The notes: generated from the sequence alone by a model not told the origin. Counted from the first letter of the stretch, positions 10,073 to 20,451 are shown. The stretch: DNA of 64,000 bases from Saprolegnia diclina VS20 (GCF_000281045.1 NW_008246068.1:71456-135455), one strand, 5' to 3'. Made by a program: numbers and translations.

Positions 10073-10261
10073 GTCTGCCATTTAATGATGCTCCTAAACC
10101 CATTCAATGCATACAGTTTTTATAGTTCAATCTTCGTGATAACCACAACCTGTCTGTGAAACTCACTTGAACCCTGGCCCTATATTGACAAGCAATTTCC
10201 CGATGGCAGTGTCCGAGTAGCTTCAACGAATGACCTAAATGGGCATAACAGATTCAATCGA

Positions 10262-11385
10262 CTACAGACAACTAAGTGCGCGCCGTACACGCAGGTGGTT
10301 TTGCCAGCACATGAGTGGCTCGCCCTTCGAGCCTGTCATGAAGACGTCATCTCGATTCCCATAATCTTTGAAAGTCAACGAGCGTCGCATTGGCTAACGT
10401 CGCAGCCGTGTGCATTTCGGGTGAGAAGCCACGCGTGCAAGGCATTGTACTCGGCACGACTGAGCGGCGGCGGCACCACGCCGTCGCCGCCGTTGAGCCA
10501 CATGTTGGGGTTTTGGCGGCCGCTCTGGGGGCTCTGGTCGGCCACAAATACCTGGTTACCCAAGGCTCTCAGCTCCTGAAGCGCGCTGCTAAAGTTGCTC
10601 AGAATCGCTTCAACGTCGTCTATCGACTGCTCGGTGCAGGGCAGCCCGGCGTACGCGCAGCAGACCGGCGTCGACGCACCATGCGTCACGTTGCCCGGGT
10701 TGAGGTACTTGGACCAGTGCGAAACGAAGCGCACGGCTTGACCATGGTGAGGTAGCCGTGAAACTCGGGCCGCCCGTTCTTTGTCGCCAACTGCACAAAG
10801 CGGGGCTTGAGCATGTCCGCGTGCGAGTCGCCAATGACAAAGAGGAGGCCGTTGCGCGCTTCTCCACCCGGGCGCAATACGACACAGGTCTCGGGCGATT
10901 TCTTGTCGGCGTGGTCTGCAAACTCAACAAAGTCTTTGGGCAGGTCAACACCGGTGACGTACGTCGAGAACGGCGTCGGGACCCGCAGCCAAGAGGACGA
11001 GTTGACGGCAGCAGCGCCCAAAAGCCTGGAAACGCGCAGCTCTCGTCGATACTGGCATACGCGAGGAGCGCACCGTCGAGCAGGACAAGAAGCGGGATCG
11101 TCCGGGCGTGGCCAAAGCCTCAGCGTCATCATTATGGTCGTCGTCATCGTCGCTGGTACGTTTTGGGGACGGCGTCCGGCGGGCGTAGGCGAAAAGACCA
11201 CCAAGGGCCGCTGCCAAAACCGCGGGAACGGGAGGTAGAATGACATTTTGTTGTTGCCGCCGACACCGAGAAGCGCGATATTGAGCGCAAAGCTGGCGGT
11301 GAGGACGTTGAGTTGCAGGAGGATGTTGCGACTCGGACGCAGCATCCTCCTGCAACTCAACGCCACGAAGGGCCAAATGAGATGA
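10262..11385 (-). pseudogene. decayed acyltransferase-3/SGNH fusion gene
   Basis: Minus-strand fragments resemble the C-terminal half of OafA/YrhL-type membrane O-acyltransferases fused to an SGNH esterase domain. They are two membrane segments (LNVLTASFALNIALLG, then SFYLPFPRFW; a third frame gives a further Leu-rich segment), the SGNH signature LLFVIGDSHAD, and VRFVSHWSKYL-like and C-terminal pieces. The pieces lie in at least three reading frames with no plausible introns at the switches (for example between PRFWQ and LAAALGGLFAY, near 11190). The N-terminal membrane half with its catalytic His is missing, and the usual terminal D-x-x-H reads WQNH. The frame breaks and truncation indicate a pseudogene; a poor assembly is the alternative. 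Confidence 0.65.
11306..11362. repeat. perfect 20-bp inverted repeat with 17-nt spacer
   Basis: The left arm 11306-11325 (CGTTGAGTTGCAGGAGGATG) is exactly reverse-complementary to the right arm 11343-11362. It lies inside the 5' end of the acyltransferase remnant, near the point where recognisable homology begins. It can form a strong hairpin. Confidence 0.9.
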
Positions 11386-12524
11386 AGGAAGGACGATCAA
11401 GCTGCTTGATAATAAAAGGACGGGAGCGGTCGTTTGGTGGTGCCAAAGAGCACGATGTGCTTCAGGTGGCGCAGAAGGACACGAATAGAGGATGTGATTA
11501 GCAGATGTGTGTCTCCCGCTCCACGCCATGGACCGAGGATTGATGACGTGGCAGAGCCACTGGCCAAGGTACGCGTCGGAAGGACGGAAGACGCCGCCGT
11601 AGACTCGACTTTGAAGTACAGTTTAATTGCTAAACTGTGCAACGTATAGCCACAATCAGGCTATCATGGAGCGTCGTGGACGGGCCGGCTAGCGTCGGTC
11701 GGTGCTGCCGGCGAGGTGATGCACTTGGCCGAATATGCACCCTTTTCATTGGTCAATTCCAAAAATATCTGCAGATTATTCACCAATCACATACCGGAAT
11801 GCGCTTGAGAAACAGGAAACGTGGCAGCCTCCGAGCAGCGCTGGTCGGGTGCAACTGGCTTCGATCGCCGATCTTGGATTCTACTGTCAAGGCCGAGCAT
11901 GCTTGAAGCGCTGGTTGACCAACACACCCGCAATAGCGAGCACTCGCTCTTCTCAAAGAACAGATTCGACCAGACCACAGCAGCCTTTCCTCTTCCGACA
12001 GTGGTCACGTCCTGTCAGCTGCGGCATGGGAGGTTTCGCGACTGCGCCATCGACGCAGGTGCGTCGCCGCCGCATGGAGCGTTGGTGAGCGCTCTCATGG
12101 GCTCATACTCGGAGGAAAGAAGCGGCCAGTAGCCGTCGTTGCTGCTGCGTCACGCGATCTCTTCTCGATCACGGCTTCCTCCAGCACCAAGCAACGCTCT
12201 GTCGCACTCGTCACTGTAGACCATCTTCCGCTACCATCCATCTCCACTTTCGCGCCAGCGTCATCTTCTTTGCTCGCTCGCGCGACACCAGCAGCGTGCA
12301 CGCATTCTACCTCCTGCATCTCGCTGCAACTCAGCAACGAGTGAGCTGGCGAGCGCGCCGAGGTCTCTACGTCCACGGCGACCTCGCTAGTTACTCACGC
12401 GTCAGTGGCCAGTGCGCAGGGACTCGTGGCGACGCGACAGCGACGGCTACCACTTCAACAAGTAGCTCGGTGTCCGATTATACTGCGATGGTCGAGGCTC
12501 ACACGGCTTTAGTCGCTCTCGCCG
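11386..12524. other. intergenic, no gene recognised
   Basis: This is about 1.1 kb with only short overlapping frames on both strands and no family resemblance. The right-hand 300 bp form the 5' flank of the nucleoside transporter. Confidence 0.5.
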
Positions 12525-13868
12525 ATGGATCCGAAAGCTACGACTACAGTGCTGTACGTGCGCGCCGAGGACCTTACGGACGACGTCGACGTCATGCCCG
12601 CCTCGGTCCTCGACGACATTCGCCTCCACACGCGCTTCATCTGGTGGTCGCTGCTCTTCCTCAACGGCAGCTGCCTCTGGGCCTACTACTCGTGCTTGTC
12701 GGCGCAGACGTACTACGCCGCGCGGTTTGTCAACACGACGTTCCGGTTCGAGTACCTCACGACGCCGATCTCGACATGGCCCATGTTCCTCGGGCACTTG
12801 GTGCAAGTGCTGCTCGGGCTCGACTCGAAGCTTGGCGTGCTCTGGCGCGTCCGCGTCGGCTACAGCCTCTACCTTCTCTCGGCGCTCGCGATCGTCCTCC
12901 AAGACGTGTGCAATGTGTCCCCCGACGTGGGCGGTCGCATCGTCTTGGTTGCGTTTGGCACCGTCGGCTTTTCCAACTCGCTCACGGAAGCCACGTTCTA
13001 CGCGCTCTCGGCGCTCTTCCCCGAAGCCATCTTCACCAACGCCATGCAGCTCGGCAATGGCACGTCCGGCATCCTCAACATCTCGCTCAACACGCTCATC
13101 CAGCTGTGCGTCGGCGGGCTCGATCCCCCGACGCATGCACTCCACGAGATCCAGCAGGTCTCGTTCTACATCTTCTTCAGCATCTTTATGCTGGTCTGCT
13201 TCCTTGCGCTCATCGTGTACCACGAGCTGCTGCGCATTCCGTCGCTCATCTACCTGGTCGCGCGGACCAATGCGACGACTGCGTCCCGGCGCGAGGCGCT
13301 GCCGGCGACGTGGGCCCGTCTCGGGCGCATCACCCACGTGCTCTTTCTGCCGCTCGTGAGCCAGTGCCTCATCTTCGTCGTCTCGCTAGTGAGCTTCCCC
13401 GGCATTGGCATCTCGTCCGGGTACCAGCTCGCCAACGGTGCGAGTTGGGCCAACTGGTATGTCAATGGCGTGCTTCTGAGCTACAATTACGGCGACTTTG
13501 CCGGCCGCATGCTCGCGCCCAAGCTCTACCCGTACTTTACTCTGCACTCGTGCTTTTGGTGGACGATCGCGCGCGGTTTGCTGTTCCTTGCGCTCCTCGT
13601 GGGGCTGCCTGGGGACGGCCATAACCCGCTGTACCTGCTGACCGAGGCGCACGCCTTGAATGTAGTGTGGCAGCTGCTCGTGAATCTACTCCTCGGCCTC
13701 TCGACCGGCGTCCTGAGCACGATCACGATTGGCCTCGGGCCGCGCTTGCTGCCCCAAGAAGACCGCGAGTCGGCCGGCGCCATCATGTGTCTCGGTCTCT
13801 TCCTCGGCATTTCGTCTGGCGCGACCATTGGCCTCGAGATTGGCCAGCGCCATTGGCTTGGCGCCTAG
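12525..13868 (+). CDS. equilibrative nucleoside transporter (SLC29/ENT family)
   Basis: This is an intronless, 447-residue membrane protein with about 11 hydrophobic segments, a cytoplasmic-type acidic N-terminus and a central hydrophilic loop around residues 235-270. These are the size and topology of ENT carriers. Family-like features include the TM4-TM5 region (GFSNSLTEATFYALSALFPE), where an early Gly/Asn-rich helix precedes the motif with conserved polar residues, and a glycine-rich TM6 segment (GNGTSGILNISLNTL). A late helix pair carries NLLLGLSTGVLSTI. The protein should move nucleosides or nucleobases across the plasma or an internal membrane. The ATG at 12525 gives the full first helix. 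Confidence 0.8.
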   Translation: MDPKATTTVLYVRAEDLTDDVDVMPASVLDDIRLHTRFIWWSLLFLNGSCLWAYYSCLSAQTYYAARFVNTTFRFEYLTTPISTWPMFLGHLVQVLLGLDSKLGVLWRVRVGYSLYLLSALAIVLQDVCNVSPDVGGRIVLVAFGTVGFSNSLTEATFYALSALFPEAIFTNAMQLGNGTSGILNISLNTLIQLCVGGLDPPTHALHEIQQVSFYIFFSIFMLVCFLALIVYHELLRIPSLIYLVARTNATTASRREALPATWARLGRITHVLFLPLVSQCLIFVVSLVSFPGIGISSGYQLANGASWANWYVNGVLLSYNYGDFAGRMLAPKLYPYFTLHSCFWWTIARGLLFLALLVGLPGDGHNPLYLLTEAHALNVVWQLLVNLLLGLSTGVLSTITIGLGPRLLPQEDRESAGAIMCLGLFLGISSGATIGLEIGQRHWLGA

Positions 13869-14701
13869 TCGATGCGTTGCTACGTGAGTGTACATGATGT
13901 CTAACTAACTTTGTATAAAGTCGGCGGTTTATTTGGGATGGCGTGTTTTTGCTGCACTTGGGAGTAGGGGTAGGGCTGAGTCTTGCCAGCGGACCGACTG
14001 TACACGCAGATCTACTAGCTGTGGCCTGGGCTATGGCTAGCGAGTCGGCGGGCTGCAGTGGCTGCGGCTCGAGCTCGTGAGAGCGACAGGGTCCAGGCTT
14101 CTCCCTACGGATAGGTGGTTGAGTTCATATCTTTTACACTCGGTATACAAGAAGCAAGTACTGTACAAAGGGTTGCTTGAGATTTTACACTCATGACTGC
14201 AATGTGGAGTCGCCAAACCTTCATTTTCCATTTTGCATCCGACTGGCCACAACCACCTCCGCTTCCTGTAGCCTCGCGAGACTGCCCGCTCCGCTCTACT
14301 CGACCACCCACTCACCAACAACAACTAGGACTACGCGCTCCAATACCGACAAGAAGCAGGAGTAGCGCGACGCCTCGACCGCCGCACAGGCCACTCCACA
14401 GGTGGTTCTGGACGAAGTTCGTCCGGTGTTTGGCTCGCCAAGCGCTCGCGGTGATGAGCGAAGAGACTGCGACGGAGGAGAGCCTCCGTGCACTCAAGCG
14501 CGCTTTGCTGCGGCGCGACGGCGGTCGACGTGTCGTAGTGTAACAACGATATAGATGCGGCCAAATAGGACAGACGTGTGGCCTAGTGCTGCCTACTACT
14601 CAATGTCCTTGCTGCCATAACATCAACAATTTCATGAATCTTTAGATCTATTTAGCAAACGAGATCTTAGTTTTGATGGTTTCTGCAGCATTATGATAGG
14701 G
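13869..14701. other. intergenic between nucleoside transporter and Gag-like cluster
   Basis: The 3' flanks of two convergent genes face each other here. Short frames only; no repeat or gene was recognised. Confidence 0.5.
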
Positions 14702-16495
14702 CTAGGGTACGACCTCGGGCTTGACGACGGGCTCGGTCTTGATACGTGTTGACCGCTTGGCACTTGGCTCGTCGTCGGTCGATGGCGTTTGGCGCTTGCT
14801 TGCGACCGACGCCTTGGGTTTGGTGATCTTGATGCGTGTGACTTTGAACCCTTGGATCTTGGTGACGACGGGCTCCGACGGTGGCGCGCGTGCGTGTGGT
14901 TGCGGTGCGGCATGGGACTGCGACGGACGCCGGACGTGGGTGACTCGGACAGGCACAGTTGGCGCTGGTGGCGCAAGCAGCTCGGTCTTGACCGCAACCG
15001 AGTCGAGAGGTGACGTATACTCGGGCGGCGGCGTGGAAGCCGGCGAGCACAGATCAATGGCCTCGGTCATTGGCTCACAGGGCGACAGAATAAGCTCTGC
15101 TTTGACGGGAAGCGCTGGCACGTCGTTTGGTAAGCGCGCAACGGCAGCACTGGCGACGGGTGGTGGTGGCGAGAGGACGGGAGGCGGCGTCACTGCCAAG
15201 CGAGGCATCTCCTTGGGCTCGGGCGTTGCAGGGACGACCGGTGGCGACGCGATCTCGGAGGCAGCAGAAGCATTGTGCTCGTCCGTGTTGCTCCTCAGCG
15301 GTGCGAAAGCCGTATTCGAGATCGCTGGAGCTGACGAAACGACCGACGGCGCATCCAGAGGCGTCACCGTCATGGGACGAGGCTCAGCGGGCCTGGACAG
15401 CGCCGGTACGACGGGCGGTGTAGACATGGCGGGCGGTACAGACACGATGGGCGGTGCAGCGTCGACAGGCGATGCCTCGATCTCGGGCTCAACCATCTCA
15501 TCTGCAAGCGGCAGCTCAAGATCTAGTGCAGCCGTATTGCCCGCCGACGTTGGAGCCTCTTCCAGGACGTCGACGGGTTCCTTCGCCACCTCAGTCTCGG
15601 GCTCGATGTCTGTAAGCTCGACGACTGGCGTGGCGACGTCGTCGGTACCTTCCGGACGCAGCAGTACCTCGGGTGTGTCGACGGCGTCGGCAACGTCTTT
15701 GGGCGAGAGCGTCAAAGGCGGTGCGTGCTGGACACTGACGCGCATCTGTAGGAAGCGTGTGTACTCGGCAACGTCCCAGTGCTCGTGCTCAAAGGTCGTC
15801 GCATCGGGAACGGCGTCGGCCGCGGCGTGCGTGAGAAGCACCATCGCAAGCTTGGCGCGCATCTCGGCTGCAAACGCGGCCACGGCCGCCGTCGTTGCCG
15901 CCGGCCACTCGGGTAGCGTCGTCGGCGGCAGCGCGGCTTCTAAGAATGGATCGATGATCGCTCGTTGTACGTGGTTGACTGACGCAGGCGCGTCGATGGT
16001 CGCGGTCGAGGCGCGCGTGTACAGGGCGTAGAGCTCTCGAAGTCCATGACGACTGGCTGCGCAGAGTTGGTGCCACATGTGGTACGGACTAGAAGCATTG
16101 TGAATGTTGGGATGCAGCGCGGGCGCAATGGCAGCGAGAAGGTACTGGCTGGCGTGGCGCACGGCGCGCTGGTGCATCGTCTCGACCTCGTTGGCGATGG
16201 CCTCGACAACGCGTCGTTGGACTTGGCGCGCGCGGCGTGCAATCGCCACCTGGAGGCGCACGTCGCTGAGCGTGTCATCATCCACGTCCGGAATCGCGCT
16301 GTCTGCCGCCGCCATGAGCATGTGCATCGTGGCTGGGCCAATGGCGTTGGCGTGGCCCGGGTCTTCGTAGCCGTTAACGAGATAGTAGGTAGCGCAGTTG
16401 GCGGCGCTGGCAGCGGCCAAGAACCCCGGCTGCCATGCGGGAAGCTGCGCGAGCTGCTCCAGGCGCGGGCCGCCGAATGGCGAGGAGCGGACCAT
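14702..16495 (-). CDS. Gag-like family member A, long Pro/Ser tail with sumoylation-like motifs, no zinc knuckle
   Basis: This is a 597-residue single-exon protein starting at ATG 16495. Residues 8-270 form the shared helical domain of the cluster: an opening GPRLE...W...FL block, a YY/Y-x-D segment, then YLLAAIAPALHP, PYHMWHQL and a DPFLE/LLTHA block. The layout resembles Copia-type Gag (UBN2-like) capsid regions. After about residue 290 the chain is Pro/Ser/Glu-rich and disordered-looking. It has four psi-K-x-E motifs (VKAE, VKTE, IKTE, VKPE) and a basic patch near the end. Unlike other members it has no CCHC knuckle. No protease, RT or LTR is near. A nuclear regulatory or scaffold role is possible but unproven. 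Confidence 0.75.
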   Translation of the reverse strand: MVRSSPFGGPRLEQLAQLPAWQPGFLAAASAANCATYYLVNGYEDPGHANAIGPATMHMLMAAADSAIPDVDDDTLSDVRLQVAIARRARQVQRRVVEAIANEVETMHQRAVRHASQYLLAAIAPALHPNIHNASSPYHMWHQLCAASRHGLRELYALYTRASTATIDAPASVNHVQRAIIDPFLEAALPPTTLPEWPAATTAAVAAFAAEMRAKLAMVLLTHAAADAVPDATTFEHEHWDVAEYTRFLQMRVSVQHAPPLTLSPKDVADAVDTPEVLLRPEGTDDVATPVVELTDIEPETEVAKEPVDVLEEAPTSAGNTAALDLELPLADEMVEPEIEASPVDAAPPIVSVPPAMSTPPVVPALSRPAEPRPMTVTPLDAPSVVSSAPAISNTAFAPLRSNTDEHNASAASEIASPPVVPATPEPKEMPRLAVTPPPVLSPPPPVASAAVARLPNDVPALPVKAELILSPCEPMTEAIDLCSPASTPPPEYTSPLDSVAVKTELLAPPAPTVPVRVTHVRRPSQSHAAPQPHARAPPSEPVVTKIQGFKVTRIKITKPKASVASKRQTPSTDDEPSAKRSTRIKTEPVVKPEVVP

Positions 16496-17053
16496 CGTGC
16501 GTCGCCCCGCAACTTGCTTGGTGCATCCAGAATCAGGAATCCATCCAGTTATAACCGAGTGTTACGATATGTTAGGAGTATTAAACAGGTGGAAATACAG
16601 TATAGGTCCCGCCCGACACATGCCATCGATACGGCCAGTGCGCTTCAAGACTACGTCCTCCAACAAGGATCGCTCGATTCAATACGGTGCGTTCACGAAT
16701 TAAACGACGCTACTCGATACCGCGACGCTAGTATGCCTGCGAGAGGCAAACCTGGCACTTCGAATTCTGTAACACGTATGTGTTTTAAACAAAAGTGTTA
16801 GATACGTTGGTAATTCTGGCCAATCAACAACCGCGACCAACGATCTGCCAGCATCCAGCTGGCAGACAGGCAGCGGCGCCAGAAGCACACGACCGCTCCC
16901 GTGGCCATACCGCCCGTCCTGCTTCAACCAAAACGAAGCTGCAGGTGCTGCATGACTAACTTTCTTTATAGGGTTATACATGGGGGGCTACGTGAACGAC
17001 AACGCTGCTTCCCGCTTCCTCGACCCTCGACGATGGCGGGCATACCTACAGCG
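16496..17053. other. intergenic within the Gag-like cluster
   Basis: This is the 5' flank of member A and 3' flank of member B. A run of AT-richer sequence is present near 16770-16800, but no gene was seen. Confidence 0.45.
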
Positions 17054-18148
17054 CTACAAGGTCGACGTGCGGCTGCGGCGCATGCAGCGCTCTTCCAGCA
17101 GTTGTCGCTTCTCGGCGATATCGACGGGTGTAGCTGGCGCCTCCTTGCGCTTGCCGCGGTACTTGCGAATGAGGCCCTTCCGCATCAACGCCGCTTCATC
17201 GCTCGCGGTGCGCGGGACGTACGCAAGCGTACACGCCTGGCCGTCGATGGTCGGAAACGGTAGACTTCCGGTAATGAAATCCGTGCGGAAATTGCGATTT
17301 TCCCAGTCCAAGGTGTGCTGCCGGCACATGCCAATGCGATGGTCGTCGTAGCCGCAGTAGGCACATGCCATGTGGGACGACGGCATCGGGCGCGCACTTG
17401 CTTTGGCCATCGACGGCAGCAAGTGAATCTGAACGCGGGCGACGTCCGACGATGATAGCCCCGAGAGCACACTCGCATCATGGGGGCCCGACGCGTGCGC
17501 CAGCAAGACACACTTGAGCTTGGTCGTCAACGCCGTTTTGTACGCTGCCACGGCGGGCGCGTCGACGTCGGCGGGCGACGTCAACAGCTGCTCCAAGAAC
17601 GGGTCGACAGCGGCGTCAAAGCGCTGAAAGAAATCGCCCGGCGCCTCGTAGTTGGGTCGTTTGGCTTGGAAGCGCATGTCGGTCACCTTGGCGTAGGCGC
17701 GCTGGAGCGAGCCCACGTCGTTGGACGCTGCGGCAGTCAGTCGCTGCCACATGCCGTACGGGTCCGTAGTCGGCGCCACATGAGGATGAAGCGACGGCGC
17801 AATGGCCGAGAGGAGGTACTCGCACGCGTACTGGACTCTCTGCGATCGAATCTCACTGCACTCGGAAGCAATGGCGTCCTTGAGACGCGCGTCGAGATGG
17901 CGCTGGCGCATGATCTCGGCGCCTTCGCGCTGTGCCGGCGTGAGGTCGTCTGGGACGTCGGGCATCGCGGCGTTGACGGTGACTTGCAGCTCGTGCAACC
18001 GCGCCGGGCCAATCGTGTCGACAATGGTCGCGTCCTGGTAGTGGGGACGCGTGTAGTAGGCGGTCATTGTAGCGTCACTGGCCGCGAGGAACGCCGGCTG
18101 CCACGTCGATAGCCCATCTAGGCACTCCAGGCGCGGACCTGTGAACAT
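17054..18148 (-). CDS. Gag-like family member B with one CCHC zinc knuckle
   Basis: This is a 364-residue single-exon protein; the first true ATG is 18148 (MFTGPRLECL), matching the start of paralogue A, and the upstream in-frame extension lacks an ATG. The shared helical domain spans about 1-245 (GPRLE, YLLSAIAPSLHP, PYGMWQRL, FFQRFDAAVDPFLEQLL, KLKCVLLAHASGP). A canonical knuckle CAYCGYDDHRIGMC (CX2CX4HX4C) follows at about 262-275. The linker after it resembles that of the paired-knuckle paralogues, but the second knuckle is not formed; only one Cys remains. The C-terminus is K/R-rich. Nucleic-acid binding is likely from the knuckle; the cellular role is unknown. Confidence 0.78.
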   Translation of the reverse strand: MFTGPRLECLDGLSTWQPAFLAASDATMTAYYTRPHYQDATIVDTIGPARLHELQVTVNAAMPDVPDDLTPAQREGAEIMRQRHLDARLKDAIASECSEIRSQRVQYACEYLLSAIAPSLHPHVAPTTDPYGMWQRLTAAASNDVGSLQRAYAKVTDMRFQAKRPNYEAPGDFFQRFDAAVDPFLEQLLTSPADVDAPAVAAYKTALTTKLKCVLLAHASGPHDASVLSGLSSSDVARVQIHLLPSMAKASARPMPSSHMACAYCGYDDHRIGMCRQHTLDWENRNFRTDFITGSLPFPTIDGQACTLAYVPRTASDEAALMRKGLIRKYRGKRKEAPATPVDIAEKRQLLEERCMRRSRTSTL

Positions 18149-18987
18149 TGCAGAGGAAACGGGTTCTGGGCACTGGGTGGCGTTGGCGCCATCGTGCAAA
18201 ACGCTCGATTTAGAACGAGCCAATCAGCGTGCAAAAACGGGTTTTCGCGGACCAATCAGAAGACGCGAATCAGCGATCCGGCGGTTGTGGGAGATCAAAG
18301 TCGCCTTATTGGTATGGATGATGGAAGCGTTCCCGTTGCCTATTGCTGAGCCTAGCTGGCCTCCATTGGCGTGCCGACGGGCACCAGCATCTCAGCGCGG
18401 AACGTCCGACGGTGCGGGCTAAGCCTCGTTGCTTGGCGCAGCTCGAGACTGCTCACGTCAACGACGCGCTTTTCGGGACCTTGGGATCCCAACCGTCTGC
18501 TTAAAGCTGCAACACATAGAACGAGCGGTGACATACGCCGTTGTTTCTATGGATACGCTCACCAACCTCGCTTGTACACGCGGACAGCGGCGGCTCAACG
18601 AGCCGAAGCACGACATCAGCGTCATCGCAGACGGGTCTCCATCATTTAGGTTGTGTTCCCATTGCTCGCAGTAGCACTACTCGTACGCAGACTAAGTGTG
18701 CCACGGTCGTTGGACCTCTTGACACGTCGGTCGTTGGCGCAGTGTCGAGCTGCCGCCGCTTCATCTGAGCTCTCGAGCTCAGTCTCTTCCATGGCGCTAC
18801 CAGCCGCTTCGTCAAGAGCATGGATGTATGCGAGCTGGAGGTCCGATGGCCACCGCCTGGAGCTACGCTCGTGTATCATCATCGCGAATTGCGAAACACG
18901 TAAATAGTGTACATGCATCACGCGAATAGTGTACAATTAATTACTAGGGCTCCGATCCAAAATTTTGAGGAGCACGCCCGAGCAACG
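18149..18987. other. divergent promoter region between members B and C
   Basis: This separates the minus-strand pair (A, B) from the plus-strand group (C-F). Two CCAATCAG boxes occur at 18220-18227 and 18252-18259, 70-105 bp upstream of member B. No convincing ORF was seen. Confidence 0.5.
18220..18259 (-). promoter_or_regulatory. two CCAATCAG boxes upstream of Gag-like gene B
   Basis: Two identical CCAATCAG octamers lie 32 bp apart and 70-105 bp upstream of the ATG at 18148. Relative to the gene they read as CTGATTGG, the same orientation as the boxes before the nucleoporin. Confidence 0.45.
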
Positions 18988-20142
18988 ATGACGACTGCGT
19001 ACGCTGACGCGCCCGAGCTCCTGGACATGGAGCTCTTCCACACATGGTCGACAAGCTTTCTCGACTCGGCGCCTGCGCTGGCGCCCTACTACCGCGTCCG
19101 CGGGCACGACGACGCAGCGGTGGGCCTCCCGGACTACCAGCTGACCAAGATCAAGGCGGACGCCGCAGCCGAGGTCCCGGTGGGCGTCAAGGGGCGGCGA
19201 CTGCGCGATTTGATTGCTGCCAAGTCGCAGCAGGCCCGGCGCGGTTTCGCGTCGATGCGCCTCTTTACGTGTCTGCCCAAGGCCGTGCAGCGCGACCTGA
19301 GCCGTGACGGCGTGGACATGGATCCGTTCAACCTGTGGCAAAAGCTGCTCGGGCTCGTCACCAAGTCGCCGGTCGAGCTCTGTACGGCCTTCCATGCGCT
19401 CGTGGCCTCGACAGCGACGGCGTCGGTGCCAGCTCCCGACGACTTCAACTCGGCCGTCGGCGCAGTTCTCGATGGCCTCTTGGCCTACGACGCCGCCGCG
19501 CCGTGGACGCCCGAGACATATCGCGCGGCGATCGCGGCCAAGCTGAAGACTCTTCTTTTTGCGCACCCGGCGCGCATGCGCAGCCGCCAAGGCGTGGAAG
19601 ATGCGCTGAACGCTTGGGACTTCGACCAGCTCGTGCAGCTCGCGTCGGCGCCACAGGACGAGCCTCCGCCAGACGTCGTCGCGCCTCGACCCGTGGCGAG
19701 AGCCAGCGACTCTGGCTCATCTCGGATGCATGTCCTCTTCCGCAAGCCGGCGCCACCCGCGGACCCGACGGAAATCCCACTTTTGGCGCAGCCGAGTGGC
19801 TTGCGACCTCTCGGTCACCGTCCGATGTGTGGAATTCTGGACGACGACAACGACACCAGCGACTCGGAGTCGCCGCCACCGTCGCCGGATGGCAGAGCTG
19901 CAGCGCTCCGTCGACCACCGCCACTGCGCGCGCCGGTCAAATCGTCGCTGCCCGCGCCCGCCCGACAACCCCGCTTGACGACCTATGGGCAGCAGACCCT
20001 TGGAGACATTGCGCGCCGCGCAGAGCAGCAGAATATGTCGACTAAAGCGGCAGCGTCGACCTCGTCCTTGAAGCGTCCGGCCAAGCGACGCGCAAGCAGT
20101 CCGAGCCCGACGCCCGCCAAGCGCTCCGCCCCTCGGGTGTAG
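18988..20142 (+). CDS. Gag-like family member C, basic NLS-like tail, no zinc knuckle
   Basis: This is a 384-residue single-exon protein; ATG 18988 is chosen because the family domain starts there (MTTAYADAPELLDMELFHTW). Upstream in-frame codons use GTG. It keeps the W..SFL and PYY start, a shortened middle (DPFNLWQKL, then AAKLKTLLFAHPA) and lacks the long YLLAAIAPSLHP helix pair as written, so it is the most divergent capsid-like member. After about 235 it is Pro-rich with an acidic patch (DDDNDTSDSE). It ends in a K/R-rich bipartite-like signal (LKRPAKRRASSPSPTPAKR). Nuclear location is inferred from that tail. Confidence 0.7.
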   Translation: MTTAYADAPELLDMELFHTWSTSFLDSAPALAPYYRVRGHDDAAVGLPDYQLTKIKADAAAEVPVGVKGRRLRDLIAAKSQQARRGFASMRLFTCLPKAVQRDLSRDGVDMDPFNLWQKLLGLVTKSPVELCTAFHALVASTATASVPAPDDFNSAVGAVLDGLLAYDAAAPWTPETYRAAIAAKLKTLLFAHPARMRSRQGVEDALNAWDFDQLVQLASAPQDEPPPDVVAPRPVARASDSGSSRMHVLFRKPAPPADPTEIPLLAQPSGLRPLGHRPMCGILDDDNDTSDSESPPPSPDGRAAALRRPPPLRAPVKSSLPAPARQPRLTTYGQQTLGDIARRAEQQNMSTKAAASTSSLKRPAKRRASSPSPTPAKRSAPRV

Positions 20143-20384
20143 TGAACGCCTTGACGAGGCGGGCGACCTTTTGCATGTTGTCAAGTTTAGTTGAATTCTT
20201 TAGTCGAAGCGTTGTTGAAGTGCAGGCGACTGCTACACTCTGGAGTCTCTTGGGTCACTGGATGCACACCGATCCAGATGTGGTCGCACACGAGACCGAG
20301 ATCATCACTAGACAGTGTACTAAGAGCAGCCCGGCACGCTCTTGTTGGCAAGCGAGTCCATGCAATCGTGTACTACTAGTTATG

Positions 20385-20451
20385 TAGTCGTTTAGTAGGT
20401 GGTAGTCGCATGTTCGCGTTGGACTGCGCAGTTTACTTCGACTAAACGACT
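20385..20451. repeat. inverted pair of the dispersed TAGTCGTTTAGT motif
   Basis: AGTCGTTTAGT at 20386-20396 is exactly reverse-complementary to ACTAAACGACT at 20441-20451. The same word recurs at 23440 and at 48894-48968. Confidence 0.6.

Noticed and set aside
14721-16031. 436-codon frame antisense to Gag-like member A
   Set aside because: Ser/Gly/Thr low-complexity shadow of the Pro/Ser-rich tail; the minus-strand frame has paralogues, this one does not.
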